From Bifidobacterium felsineum (lineage in GTDB: Bacteria > Actinomycetota > Actinomycetes > Actinomycetales > Bifidobacteriaceae): a DNA stretch of 64,000 bases. This document shows positions 37,675 through 46,869 of this stretch, piece by piece; position 1 is the first letter of the stretch; every line of letters starts with the position of its first letter. The translations under genes were made by a program, and so were the position numbers. The stretch lies in NCBI RefSeq assembly GCF_002802915.1, contig NZ_PEBJ01000001.1, positions 62,001-126,000 on the forward strand, written 5' to 3'. The notes below the pieces were generated by a model, which made no database searches, was not told where the DNA came from, and was given only the letters and a program-made list of their open reading frames with translations.

Positions 37675-39276
37675 ATGCCACGAACGAACAGCGGCGGGAA
37701 CCGTGTCAATCGAGCCAATCCGGCTTCTGAAGCAGTGGATGCCGCCCTGCCGTGGAAGGCCAAGCTCGGTTACGCCACATTCTCGCTGTCGTATGTGATG
37801 CAGACGATGATCGTGACCTGGCAGATGTTCTATTTCACCACGTTCCTCAACGTATCGATGGCCATTACCGCGGTGCTCATCGCCACCGGCAAGATCGTGG
37901 CCTCGGTGATCGGGCCGGTGTGGGGCTACATTTCCGATCGCATGTACCACAATGCGCTCGGCCGGCGCTTCGGTCGCCGCCGATCGATTCTGATTTTCGC
38001 CATTCCGGCGAACTTTATCTTCTATCTGCTGCTGTGGATTCCGAATCTGCCGATAGCTGTCTACTTCTTTGCCAATCTGTTGTATTGGGCGTTCTTCGCC
38101 GGTATTACCACGGTGCAGTACGGCCTACCAAGTGAAATGACCGAGAACCCAAGCCAACGCGCGCAACTTGTCGGCGTCAACCAGATTGCCGGTGCCATCG
38201 GCGGCACCTTCCTCTCAGTGCTCAACGTGTACCTGTTCACCATCTGGGGCAAGGACAACTGGGAATCGTATTTCAACATGGCGTTGCTGTACGGCATCGT
38301 CGGCACTGCGGTGTTGATGCTGGGCTTCCTGTCGATTCAGGAGCGCCCATTCGATGAATCCACGAACGTATCCACCGCTGACGGGACTGCCGGCAACGAT
38401 AGTGAGATGCGCATCAGTGTAGGCAAACGACTGGTTTCGGTGGTGTGGAACTTCCTTTCAGTGTTAAAAGTCAAGGAATTCCGCAACTATCTCGGCCTGT
38501 ACCTTTCCGAGGAGATGTTCCGCACAGTGCGCGGCACGTTGAATACCTACTTCGTGATTTTTGTGCTGCTGCTTGATCCGCAGACCGTCTCGCTTGCCAC
38601 CGGCGTCAATCTGCTGTTCGGCATCGCGTGCGTCGGCTTCTTCATCTGGATTACCGCGAAAATCGGCGGCCCGCGCGCCTACCGACTGGGCGGTATCGAA
38701 GTGATTTTCGTATTCCTGGCCATGTTTGTGCTGGCTATGACCGCCAGCCATATCCCAGTCGGCACGCGCGCCGTGCTCTACATCGGCCTTGGCTTGTTCA
38801 TGAACTTCGGCATCACCGGCGTGGTGAATGCCACCCAGTACACGTATACGTTCATCCCGGATGTGGATGAGATCATCACTTCGAAACGCCGAGAAGGGCA
38901 GTATGCCGCCATTAATTCGACTATCGACGACATCTTCTCCTCTGCGGAGACGATTGTGATTGGCCTGGTGCTGGAGGCGACAGGATTCGTGGAAGGCGCG
39001 CAATCGCAGCCGCCGCAGACGGTGTTTGCGTTGGCGTGCTTGTTCTCGTTCGTGCCGATTGTGATTTGCATTGTCGGCATTGTCTTTACATACCGATTGA
39101 AGCTCAACCGCAAGAATCATGAGCTGTTGCTTGATGAGATCGATCGTCTGCGCTCTGGCGGCTCAATGGAGGCGGTAACGCCGGAGACGCGCGCGCTGGT
39201 CGAAAGCCTGACTGGCATGCCCTATGAGCAATGTTGGGGCCATAACAACGTGATCAATGTAACGCATAAAGACTGA
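37675..39276 (+). CDS. GPH-family sugar permease 1
   Basis: A 533-residue secondary carrier of the glycoside-pentoside-hexuronide:cation symporter family, with 12 predicted helices. Characteristic features are WGYISDRMYHNALGRRFGRR after helix 2 and YGLPSEMTENPSQRAQLVGV. AAAGGAGAG lies 8 bp before ATG 37675, so the longer frame is not used. It is closely related to permease 2 downstream, even in the C-terminal MPYEQCWGHNNVINV. Galactoside uptake is inferred from the divergent GH2 gene. Confidence 0.88.
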   Translation: MPRTNSGGNRVNRANPASEAVDAALPWKAKLGYATFSLSYVMQTMIVTWQMFYFTTFLNVSMAITAVLIATGKIVASVIGPVWGYISDRMYHNALGRRFGRRRSILIFAIPANFIFYLLLWIPNLPIAVYFFANLLYWAFFAGITTVQYGLPSEMTENPSQRAQLVGVNQIAGAIGGTFLSVLNVYLFTIWGKDNWESYFNMALLYGIVGTAVLMLGFLSIQERPFDESTNVSTADGTAGNDSEMRISVGKRLVSVVWNFLSVLKVKEFRNYLGLYLSEEMFRTVRGTLNTYFVIFVLLLDPQTVSLATGVNLLFGIACVGFFIWITAKIGGPRAYRLGGIEVIFVFLAMFVLAMTASHIPVGTRAVLYIGLGLFMNFGITGVVNATQYTYTFIPDVDEIITSKRREGQYAAINSTIDDIFSSAETIVIGLVLEATGFVEGAQSQPPQTVFALACLFSFVPIVICIVGIVFTYRLKLNRKNHELLLDEIDRLRSGGSMEAVTPETRALVESLTGMPYEQCWGHNNVINVTHKD

Positions 39277-39310
39277 GCGCTGAGTACTGTGCATGTGCGC
39301 ATTTTCATCT

Positions 39311-39340
39311 AGCTCCCCTTCGCCGAGGGGAGCTTTTTTA
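39311..39340 (+). terminator. Terminator after permease 1
   Basis: Stem AGCTCCCC/GGGGAGCT followed by TTTTTTA. It separates the two permease genes into distinct units. Confidence 0.85.
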
Positions 39341-39400
39341 TTGTGCTGTTGACGTATTTACTGGTACGTCGCCAGCTGCGACACGCCATAATCGCAAAAT

Positions 39401-39485
39401 AATCTCATCGATAAGATTTGTGATATGGTTTGTTTTGCAAACATCAAGCAATGAAATCGAGCTTCAAAATCTCAACGATAAGGTT
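39401..39485 (+). promoter_or_regulatory. Two LacI-type operators before permease 2
   Basis: AATCTCATCGATAAGATT (39401-39418, near-perfect palindrome) and AATCTCAACGATAAGGTT (39468-39485). They are 67 bp apart, which could allow looping. Confidence 0.75.
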
Positions 39486-39601
39486 CTGAAGTAGATGAGC
39501 CGGGAACGGACGGTGAAGTCCCCCGGGAAGCAGCTCCGTATCAATGGCCCTGCGCCGTGCCCCATCGCGTCGATTTCTATTGGAGAATAGGAGAAAATCC
39601 A

Positions 39602-41161
39602 ATGTCCAACTCGGCATCGCCTGCAGTGGGCCGCAAACTGTCGTGGGTGACGAAGCTCACCTATGCCCTGCTGCCTCTGTCATTCACCATGACCACGATG
39701 GTCATGACCTGGCAGATGATCTACTACACCCAGCCGCTCGCCATCTCCATCGGTATCGTCACCACGATGCTCGCGGTTGGCAAAGCCATCGGTGGTTTCA
39801 TCACCCCGATTTGGGGCTACATCTCCGACCGTATGTACTCCACCGCCTTCGGCCGCAAGGTCGGCCGTCGTAAGGGCACGCTGCTCATCGCCGCTCCGCT
39901 GAACCTCATTTTCTACGTGCTGCTGTGGGTTCCGGGTATGCCGGTGTGGTACTACCTGCTCGTCAACATCATTTACTACGGCGTGTACCCGGGCATCAAC
40001 ACCGTGGTCTACTCCCTGCCCTCCGAGATGACCGATGATTCCAAGGATCGTGCCCAGCTCGTGGCCGTCCAGCAGATCGGCGGCGGCGTCGGCGGTTTCG
40101 CACTGTCCATGTTCAATGCCTACCTGTTCAAGATCTGGGGCGCCGACAGCTGGGAGCCGTACTTCAAGATCGCCATGATCTACGCCGTGCTCGGTACCGT
40201 CCTGCTGGTAATTGGCGCTTTGTGCATCAAGGAGCGTCCGTACGACGAGACCACCGATATCTCCTCCGCCGATAAGGGTTCCGACGAGAAGGTCGGTTTC
40301 TTCGGCCGTCTGGTCTCCGTGTTCTGGAACTTCCTCTCGGTGCTGCGCATCAAGACCTTCCGCAACTACCTGGGCATCTACCTCTCCCAGATGACCTTCC
40401 GTACCGTCCGTGGCCAGATCAACGCCTACTTCATCATGTTCGTACTGCTGCTGACCCCGGCCGAGGTCTCCCTGTCCACTGGTTTCAGCTTCCTGTTCGG
40501 CATGGTCTGCGTGGTCATCTGGGCCACTCTGATCACCAAGCTCGGAGGCATGCGCGCCTACCGCCTCGGCTCCTGGTTCACCATCGTTCTGTTCGTCGGC
40601 ATCTTTATCCTGGGTCTGACCCACGGTTCCATGCCGAAGGCCACTGTCACCTTGGTCTTCACCATTCTGATCACCCTGTTCACCCTTGGTAACTCCGGTA
40701 TCGTGAACGCTCAGACCTACGTGCAGTCCTTCGTGCCGGACGTTGATGAGCTCGTTACCGGTAAGCGTCGTGAAGGCCAGTACGCCGGCATCCAGTCCAC
40801 GCTCGAGGTCATCGTCAACACCGTGGTCACCATCCTTGTGGGTGTGATCCTGCAGGCCGTCGGCTTCCAGTCCGGTGCCGACGTCAAGACCCAGTCCCCG
40901 CTCGTGGTCAACGTGCTGCTCTACATGTACTGCGGCACTGTGGTTGTGCTCGCCCTCGTCGGCATTCTGCTGACCTACCGCATGCACCTGAACGAGAAGA
41001 CCCACGACATCCTCGTAGGCGAGTCCGCACGCCTGCGCAACGGCGGTTCGATGGACGACGTTACCGAAGAGACCCGCAAGGTTGTCGAGGATCTCGCCGG
41101 TATGCCGTACGAGAAGTGCTGGGGCCACAACAACGTGATCAACGTCTCCAACAAGGCCTGA
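39602..41161 (+). CDS. GPH-family sugar permease 2
   Basis: A 519-residue paralogue of permease 1, with 12 helices, WGYISDRMYSTAFGRKVGRR, YSLPSEMTDDSKDRAQLVAV and the C-terminal MPYEKCWGHNNVINV. ATAGGAGA lies before ATG 39602. Codon use is much more biased to C-ending codons than in permease 1, suggesting higher expression or a different history. It is probably the main galactoside (for example lactose) symporter of the locus. Substrates of the two copies may differ. Confidence 0.9.
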   Translation: MSNSASPAVGRKLSWVTKLTYALLPLSFTMTTMVMTWQMIYYTQPLAISIGIVTTMLAVGKAIGGFITPIWGYISDRMYSTAFGRKVGRRKGTLLIAAPLNLIFYVLLWVPGMPVWYYLLVNIIYYGVYPGINTVVYSLPSEMTDDSKDRAQLVAVQQIGGGVGGFALSMFNAYLFKIWGADSWEPYFKIAMIYAVLGTVLLVIGALCIKERPYDETTDISSADKGSDEKVGFFGRLVSVFWNFLSVLRIKTFRNYLGIYLSQMTFRTVRGQINAYFIMFVLLLTPAEVSLSTGFSFLFGMVCVVIWATLITKLGGMRAYRLGSWFTIVLFVGIFILGLTHGSMPKATVTLVFTILITLFTLGNSGIVNAQTYVQSFVPDVDELVTGKRREGQYAGIQSTLEVIVNTVVTILVGVILQAVGFQSGADVKTQSPLVVNVLLYMYCGTVVVLALVGILLTYRMHLNEKTHDILVGESARLRNGGSMDDVTEETRKVVEDLAGMPYEKCWGHNNVINVSNKA

Positions 41162-41386
41162 TCCGCTCACTACACTCTTCAGCAATTCTTTCCAATAGCC
41201 AACCTCGGAACTTCTCCGAAATTGCTGAACACCCGCGCCACAGGGATGGTTTACTGCAAATACGCCTCCCTTCTCCAGCCCTGTGGCGCAATTCAATCCT
41301 TCTTACTTTTTCCTTTCCAAGCCTGTGCGCCTCCTCGATAGAGAGGGGGCACACGCATTTCGGGGGCTGTCGCTACTCTGATAGCT

Positions 41387-41405
41387 ATCTCAACGATGAA
41401 GAGAT
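41387..41405 (+). promoter_or_regulatory. LacI-type operator before the lacI-like gene
   Basis: ATCTCAACGATGAAGAGAT lies 34 bp before the regulator start and matches the sites at 37464, 39401 and 39468. It implies autoregulation. Confidence 0.65.
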
Positions 41406-41438
41406 ATCAGATTAACCATCATCAGGAGCTGTGTGGCC

Positions 41439-42431
41439 ATGGTTACGTTAAAAGATGTAGGTGAGTTAGCTGGCGTGACTGCCACCACTGCCTCGGCAGC
41501 CTTGCGCGGCAAGGATTACGTGAAGCCGGAGACTATGCAGCGCGTCAAAGATGCAGCCCGCAGACTTGGCTATAAAACGAACCTTTCCGGACGGTCTCTG
41601 CGTTCAGGCCGAAGCGACACCATCACCTTCCTCACCTCGGGCATTGAAGGTGACTACTTCTCGAATCTCGCCATGTGTGTGGCTGAGGCGGTGCATGAGC
41701 GCGGATCTCATATGTTGATTGAGCTCTCCCGCTACCTCACCGACGATAACGACCTCTCGTACAGCTTCTCGGACGGCATCATCGCTATCAATGCGCCACG
41801 TGCCGTTGATATTCTTCGCCATCACCCAGCGGTATTGCTGGAGAACTATGACACCAACCTGCAGATTGACACGGTGAATGCTCCGAGTGATGCGGGCTCC
41901 CGCGTGGCTGTTCGCCATCTGATCGAGCGTGGTTGCAAGCGCATCGGCATCGTCGGCGATAACCGCGATCCCAGTCGGGCCATTATCCCGGGCTCCCGAG
42001 ATATGCGTATGCGTGCCGCGGCCGATGAAATCGCCAAAGCTGGGCTGAAATTCGACGTCAAGAAGGACTTCATCAAGTGTGCATGGTCGATTGACGGTGG
42101 TATCGAAGCCGGTCGGGCCATTGCCAAAGGGCGCACCAAATACGATGGCCTGTATTGCCTGAACGATGGCATCGCCATCGGCGTGCTCCGCGGCTTGGCC
42201 GACGGTGGCGTGCATGTGCCGGATGATGTATTGGTGATCGGTTTCGATGGTCTGAGCCAGGGCGCCTACACCGTGCCGACGCTCACCACCGTCGCTACCG
42301 ATTTCAAAGGCATGGCAAACTCTGCTTTGACGCTGTTGATGCGCCGCATCGAGCATCCGGATGAGGAATTCTTCCCCCAGACGGTGAGCGTGGGCTACAA
42401 GCTCATCGAACGCGAATCCACAAGTCGGTGA
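41439..42431 (+). CDS. LacI-family transcriptional regulator
   Basis: A 330-residue regulator. The N-terminal helix-turn-helix and hinge read MVTLKDVGELAGVTATTASAALRGKDYV then RVKDAARRLGYKTN. A periplasmic-binding-like effector domain follows (ending DDVLVIGFDGLSQGAYTVPTLTTVATD). ATG 41439 has AGGAG 10 bp upstream. It most likely binds the palindrome AATCTCAACGATAAGATT found before itself, both permeases and the GH2 gene, and so controls the whole galactoside locus. Confidence 0.9.
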   Translation: MVTLKDVGELAGVTATTASAALRGKDYVKPETMQRVKDAARRLGYKTNLSGRSLRSGRSDTITFLTSGIEGDYFSNLAMCVAEAVHERGSHMLIELSRYLTDDNDLSYSFSDGIIAINAPRAVDILRHHPAVLLENYDTNLQIDTVNAPSDAGSRVAVRHLIERGCKRIGIVGDNRDPSRAIIPGSRDMRMRAAADEIAKAGLKFDVKKDFIKCAWSIDGGIEAGRAIAKGRTKYDGLYCLNDGIAIGVLRGLADGGVHVPDDVLVIGFDGLSQGAYTVPTLTTVATDFKGMANSALTLLMRRIEHPDEEFFPQTVSVGYKLIERESTSR

Positions 42432-42453
42432 TGTTGGCCTGGGCTCATGCGGC

Positions 42454-43629
42454 TTACAGGCTGGTTCCGGAAGAATTCATGCGGATATAGGCCGCGTGCT
42501 CGCGTAAGTATTGGCGCAGATAGGGGATAGCAAAATCCACCTTTCCATAACCCATGTCTTTAATGACCTGCGCATCGATGAGCCTGGTGCGGTAGATGTT
42601 CGCGTATGCTACATCCTTGCCCATGCGTTCTGCCACGGTGGAGGTTGAAGACGGCCCATCATCCTGGGCCATCGCAAGCAGATATGTTTTGTCGATGGGG
42701 GATAGGCCATCAAGTTCCGGGCCATGCACGGCGTCGCCGAGTCTGCTGAGCGCATTGGCGATGCCCTGTTCGGTATCTTGCTCGGTTACGGTGATGGCAT
42801 CCGGTTTCTTGCTGTCGATGTTTCTGCTTCGGCGATAGGCGATGCGCCAAATATGGTATCCGACCAGCTGAATCATGAACGGATACCCTTCTGTAGCCTT
42901 GGCTGCCATGTCCAATGCTTTTCCCTCAATGGCTATGCCGGAGTCCTCGAAGGTGTCTTCGAAGGCATCTCGGACATCCTGCAGAGGAATATCGCCCAGC
43001 TGCTCCGCCTGGGCTCGTCGTAAGAACGTGAGCACCTCATCATTGAGCCATTTGGAGGCAATGGAGGGCAGCCCGGCGAATACGAAGGCGATATTGCGTT
43101 CTTCGCGAATCAAATGCTGTACGGCTGTAGCGATGGCGACCATATCGGATCGGTCCGCCGCCTGAGCTTCGTCGATAGTCACCAACAGGCCGGCGTTCTT
43201 GCGCTCCAACGCATCGAGTCGTTGGCCCATTGCGGCTCGCAGCGTCAATGGCATTTGTTTTGATGACACGCTAGCTTCACCGAGGCTGATTCCTCCAAGT
43301 CCGGCGATGGAGACCGAAGGTTTAAGAGATAGATTTACTGAAGGCTTGTCTGGCGCGAGGCGGTTCAGAAGCCGCTGAGCCAGCCCTTCTGAAGCGGTTT
43401 CGTCAATGACCTCCCATTTTCGAGCTTTAGCAATGCGCCCAAATTCGGTCAAAATAACGGTTTTACCCACTCCTCGTGCGCCGGTGACACGCATGAGGCG
43501 GCCGGGCGCGCCGGGGCCGTCATCGAGCCCTTCCTCAAAGTCGTCAATGATGGCATCGCGGCCGATGAGCAGTGGAGGCATGCGGCCGGCAGTCGGTTTG
43601 AATGGATTGCTCTGTCGCATTGAAGTCAT
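42454..43629 (-). CDS. AAA-type ATPase with C-terminal winged helix
   Basis: A 391-residue orphan ATPase. Walker A GARGVGKTVILTEFGR is near residue 50 and Walker B LLVTIDEAQAADRSD near 150. Sensor-like segments and a C-terminal winged-helix-like domain (about 300-385, GLSPIDKTYLLAMAQD to MGYGKVDFAIPYLRQYL) follow. The architecture recalls Orc1/Cdc6-like or AAA_16 ATPases, often of unknown role in bacteria. GAGG lies before ATG 43629. Thirty bases upstream is a striking array of five 10-bp AT-rich repeats. Neighbours give no functional hint. Confidence 0.75.
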   Translation of the reverse strand: MTSMRQSNPFKPTAGRMPPLLIGRDAIIDDFEEGLDDGPGAPGRLMRVTGARGVGKTVILTEFGRIAKARKWEVIDETASEGLAQRLLNRLAPDKPSVNLSLKPSVSIAGLGGISLGEASVSSKQMPLTLRAAMGQRLDALERKNAGLLVTIDEAQAADRSDMVAIATAVQHLIREERNIAFVFAGLPSIASKWLNDEVLTFLRRAQAEQLGDIPLQDVRDAFEDTFEDSGIAIEGKALDMAAKATEGYPFMIQLVGYHIWRIAYRRSRNIDSKKPDAITVTEQDTEQGIANALSRLGDAVHGPELDGLSPIDKTYLLAMAQDDGPSSTSTVAERMGKDVAYANIYRTRLIDAQVIKDMGYGKVDFAIPYLRQYLREHAAYIRMNSSGTSL

Positions 43630-43650
43630 TGTGGCCTCGATTCCCCGTGC

Positions 43651-43710
43651 CTAAATATAAAGATTATAAAAGAATATAAAATATTATAAAAGAATATAAA
43701 AGAATATAAA
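43651..43710. repeat. Phased 10-bp AT-rich repeats upstream of the ATPase gene
   Basis: Five consecutive 10-mers close to AGAATATAAA start at 43661, 43671, 43681, 43691 and 43701, preceded by a degenerate one at 43651. The period equals about one helical turn. The run is on the promoter side of the minus-strand ATPase gene. Confidence 0.8.
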
Positions 43711-43751
43711 AATGAGGAAAGCCCCGCTCGGTTGAGCGAGACTTCCTCATT

Positions 43752-43834
43752 AGAAAAAGGAACCACCGCTGAGCCGCGGTGGTGCTGTGCTGCGGGGTTT
43801 TTGCATGCGCAAAGTTACTATGCAAAAACCCCGC
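43752..43834 (-). terminator. Terminators after ppc
   Basis: Reading from ppc on the minus strand: a perfect 15-bp stem GCGGGGTTTTTGCAT/ATGCAAAAACCCCGC (43792-43834, 13-nt loop), then ACCACCGC/GCGGTGGT (43762-43783) followed by TCCTTTTTCTAA. The second looks like a standard terminator. Confidence 0.7.
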
Positions 43835-43835
43835 T

Positions 43836-43913
43836 ACGTTTTGGCCTGGTGAAGTCCACCGGACTTCACCAACGGCGTTACGCGGCGCGAGCCGCGAACG
43901 CCGGCCAAAACGT
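43836..43913. repeat. Compound hairpin (three-way junction) at the ppc 3' end
   Basis: An outer stem of 11 bp, ACGTTTTGGCC/GGCCAAAACGT (43836-43846 and 43903-43913), encloses two hairpins: GGTGAAGTCC-acc-GGACTTCACC (43849-43870) and GGCGTTACGCGG/CCGCGAACGCC (43874-43902). It abuts the ppc stop codon. The ACC-looped hairpin resembles one behind glgP at 59048-59070. Confidence 0.78.
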
Positions 43914-46666
43914 CAGCCCGTATTCTGTAGGCCTGCGGCGACGCCGGAGACGGTGCAGAGGATGAGGTAGATGAAGCCGGCCTGTTGGCTCTGGCTGAGC
44001 TCTTCCTTATCCACCTTCTTACGCAGCGAACGCAGGGCCAGCACCTGGGTGACGGACAGCGCGTCCACGTACGGGGAGCGAATGCGGATGGCCTGGCCGA
44101 GCACGTGACGGTGCTGCAGCGGCCACTTGTCGCCAACGATGTCGAGCACCCACTTGCGGGTGAGCTCCATCTCGCCTAACACCTTCTCGTTGAGGTCCTC
44201 GCGGTCGCCCAGAGCGAGGTACATCTTGGCGATGCGCTCGTCCGTCTTGGCAAGGGACATCTCAATGTTGTCGATGAAGGTGGAGAACAGCGGCCATTCC
44301 TCGTAGGCATCGCGCAACGTCTGCAGATCGCCGAACTTCTCGCACGCGGTACCGAGACCGTACCAAGCGGCCAGGTTGATGCGAGCCTGAGCCCAGGAGA
44401 AGATCCACGGAATCGTACGCAAATCATCCAGCGACTTGGCGCCGAGGCCACGCTTAGCTGGGCGGGAACCAATCGGCAGCAGGCCAATCTCGGTCAGCGG
44501 CGTCACGGTGGAGAACCACTGAGCGAAATCGGGTGTGTGCAGCAGATCGAGGAAGCGCTCGTGAGCGGCATCATCGAGTGCGTGCGCCATGTCGGCGTAC
44601 TTCTCGGTCATGTCGGTATTGCGCTTCTCCACGCTCGGAGCGGACTGCAGCAGGGTTGCCGCGGCCACGGACTCCACGTGGCGGATGGCGAGCACCGGGT
44701 TGCCGTAACGGGCGAAGATGACCTCGCCCTGCTCGGTGAGCTTGAAGCGGCACTTCACGGAACCGACCGGCTGGGCCAGCACTGCACGGTTGGCCGGGCC
44801 GCCACCACGACCAACGGCACCGCCGCGGCCATGGAACAGGGTCAGGTCGATGTTGTGCGATTCAGCCCACTTGGCGATGCGCTCCTGAGCGGAGTGCAGG
44901 GCCAGCGTTGCGGAGGTCGGGCCGGCGTCCTTCGAGGAATCGGAGTAACCGAGCATAACCTCGAGCTTGTTGCCAGTTGCCTTGAGGCGAGCCTGGACCT
45001 CGGGGATCTTGATCATTTCCTCGAGCACGTCCACCGAGTTCTGCAGATCCTCAAGCTGCTCGAACAGCGGGATCACATCGATAGTCGGCACGTCTTCCGG
45101 ATGGGCGAAGGCCAGGCGGTTGAGCTCGTAGACATCCTTGATGTTCTGGGCGCTCTTGGTGAAGGAGATGATGTAGCGGCGTGCGGCCTTGGTGCCGTTG
45201 CGTTTCTGGATGGAGCCGAGGGCGCGGAAGGTGTCGAGCACCTCGTGGGTCATCGGCTGTAGTTCGCCGCGTTCGCCGTGCAGGCCGTGCTCGCGGATGT
45301 CCGCAAGAGCGCGGGAGTGCACCACGGAATGCTGACGGAACTCCATCTCCACCATGTGGAAGCCGAAGGTCTCGGCCTGCCAGATCAGGTCCTGCAGCGG
45401 GCCATAGGCGGAACGCTTGGCACCGGCATCGGCCAGGGACTGCTGCACGGTCTTCAGATCGGCGATGTAGTCCTCGCAGGTGTGGTACATCAGATCGGCG
45501 TCGCGCTCGATGGTGTAGTGCAGACGATCGGCAATCACCAGCATGACTGCGCGGTGCAGTTCCTTGGTGGAAATCAGGGCGGCCTTATCGGTCAGTCGCT
45601 CGCTCATTTCCTTCTGGTGGCTCCACAGGATGCGCAGCGCGGAGCTCGGCGGCGTGGTCTCGGCCTCCATCGTGAGGTTGCGGCCCACAGTGCGGGTGGC
45701 TTCCTCAAGGGCGGCGAGCACATGATCGGAGAACTTGCGAGCCACCTGACGGCTGACCTTAGCGGTCACGTTCGGGTTGCCATCGCGGTCGGAACCGATC
45801 CAGCTGCCGGGGTGGAAGAACGCCGGGCAAACCGGCGGCACCAAGCCAGCCTTGTCGCCCAAGACCCAGTCGTCGAAGCGACGGTACACCTTGGGGATGG
45901 TGTGGAACAGCGTGTTGTCGAAGATGTCGAGAATCGTGTCGGCTTCTTCAACAGGAGTCGGCTTCTTCAGTGCGATCGGAGAAGTGCGGAACAGTGCGTC
46001 GATCTCGTTGTAGAGACGACGGCAGTTCTCCTTCTTATCCGATCCGCCCAGCGTCTTGTGCTCTTCGAGCAGTTCGGAGATGCGGCGAATCTTGCCTTCC
46101 ACTGCCTTACGGCGAGCCTCAGTGGGGTGGGCGGTGAAGACCGGGTGGAACTCGAGCTTGTCGAGCAGCTCCTTGGCCTTGGCCGGACCCATCTCATTGA
46201 TGAGCTGGTGATAAGCGGAAGTCATTTCATTGACCGGGTCATAGGCCTGATCGTCGGTGACTTCGTTTTCGCGCTGGCGCAGCACGGAGACGCGGTAGTT
46301 CTCCTCGGAAAGGTTGGCCAGATGGAAGTAGGTGGCGAACGCGCGGGCCAGCAGCTGGGCGTCGTGCAGGTTCATCTTGTCGATAACCTCAACGGCGGCC
46401 TTCAGACCATCATGGCCGGGGTTCGGATCCTCAACGCCACCGAAGTGCTCAGCGCTGGCTTCGACCGCGTAGTTGCGCACGGTATCGAAGGTGGAGAGCA
46501 TCTCGGGGTTGTATTCGCCCAGTACGTCGCGCAGGATTCGCAAGCACAAATCCATGTCGTACTTGAGGTTTTGGGGAAGATCATGCTCCTCCGGGCCCTT
46601 TCGGCCGGTCCCGGTGGTGACGATGGCAGCGTCAGCCGGAGTGATCTGTTCTTCGGATGTTGCCAT
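43913..46666 (-). CDS. ppc: Phosphoenolpyruvate carboxylase
   Basis: Carboxylates PEP with bicarbonate to oxaloacetate, the anaplerotic reaction of bifidobacteria. The 917-residue length is normal. Diagnostic motifs are VFTAHPTEARRKAV (catalytic His), MLGYSDSSKDAG, LFHGRGGAVGRGGGP and the C-terminal QNTG. AAAGGAGG lies 6 bp before ATG 46666. An upstream in-frame Met at 46756 is not supported. It is divergent from the ThrE-like gene. Confidence 0.97.
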   Translation of the reverse strand: MATSEEQITPADAAIVTTGTGRKGPEEHDLPQNLKYDMDLCLRILRDVLGEYNPEMLSTFDTVRNYAVEASAEHFGGVEDPNPGHDGLKAAVEVIDKMNLHDAQLLARAFATYFHLANLSEENYRVSVLRQRENEVTDDQAYDPVNEMTSAYHQLINEMGPAKAKELLDKLEFHPVFTAHPTEARRKAVEGKIRRISELLEEHKTLGGSDKKENCRRLYNEIDALFRTSPIALKKPTPVEEADTILDIFDNTLFHTIPKVYRRFDDWVLGDKAGLVPPVCPAFFHPGSWIGSDRDGNPNVTAKVSRQVARKFSDHVLAALEEATRTVGRNLTMEAETTPPSSALRILWSHQKEMSERLTDKAALISTKELHRAVMLVIADRLHYTIERDADLMYHTCEDYIADLKTVQQSLADAGAKRSAYGPLQDLIWQAETFGFHMVEMEFRQHSVVHSRALADIREHGLHGERGELQPMTHEVLDTFRALGSIQKRNGTKAARRYIISFTKSAQNIKDVYELNRLAFAHPEDVPTIDVIPLFEQLEDLQNSVDVLEEMIKIPEVQARLKATGNKLEVMLGYSDSSKDAGPTSATLALHSAQERIAKWAESHNIDLTLFHGRGGAVGRGGGPANRAVLAQPVGSVKCRFKLTEQGEVIFARYGNPVLAIRHVESVAAATLLQSAPSVEKRNTDMTEKYADMAHALDDAAHERFLDLLHTPDFAQWFSTVTPLTEIGLLPIGSRPAKRGLGAKSLDDLRTIPWIFSWAQARINLAAWYGLGTACEKFGDLQTLRDAYEEWPLFSTFIDNIEMSLAKTDERIAKMYLALGDREDLNEKVLGEMELTRKWVLDIVGDKWPLQHRHVLGQAIRIRSPYVDALSVTQVLALRSLRKKVDKEELSQSQQAGFIYLILCTVSGVAAGLQNTG

Positions 46667-46869
46667 ATAACCTCCTTTGCCGAATATTAGGTTGCTCGGT
46701 CTATTGGTCGTCCGCGGCTCCTCCGCGGTTGTTGAGGCCAATCGTTGCGAGCCCACAGCCCATATTCAACGTGGTTGTTGTGTGGGCAATAGTGTATCGC
46801 TGGGTAATCGCCATTTACGTTACGAAGTCCATTTTCCGCTGGTTTTTTGGTCGATTGCGCGCGCTAGTA

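Noticed and set aside
39680-41296. 538-codon open frame antisense to permease 2
   Set aside because: The predicted product is a Gly/Asp/Glu/His-rich run without motifs, and the sense strand encodes a clear transporter.
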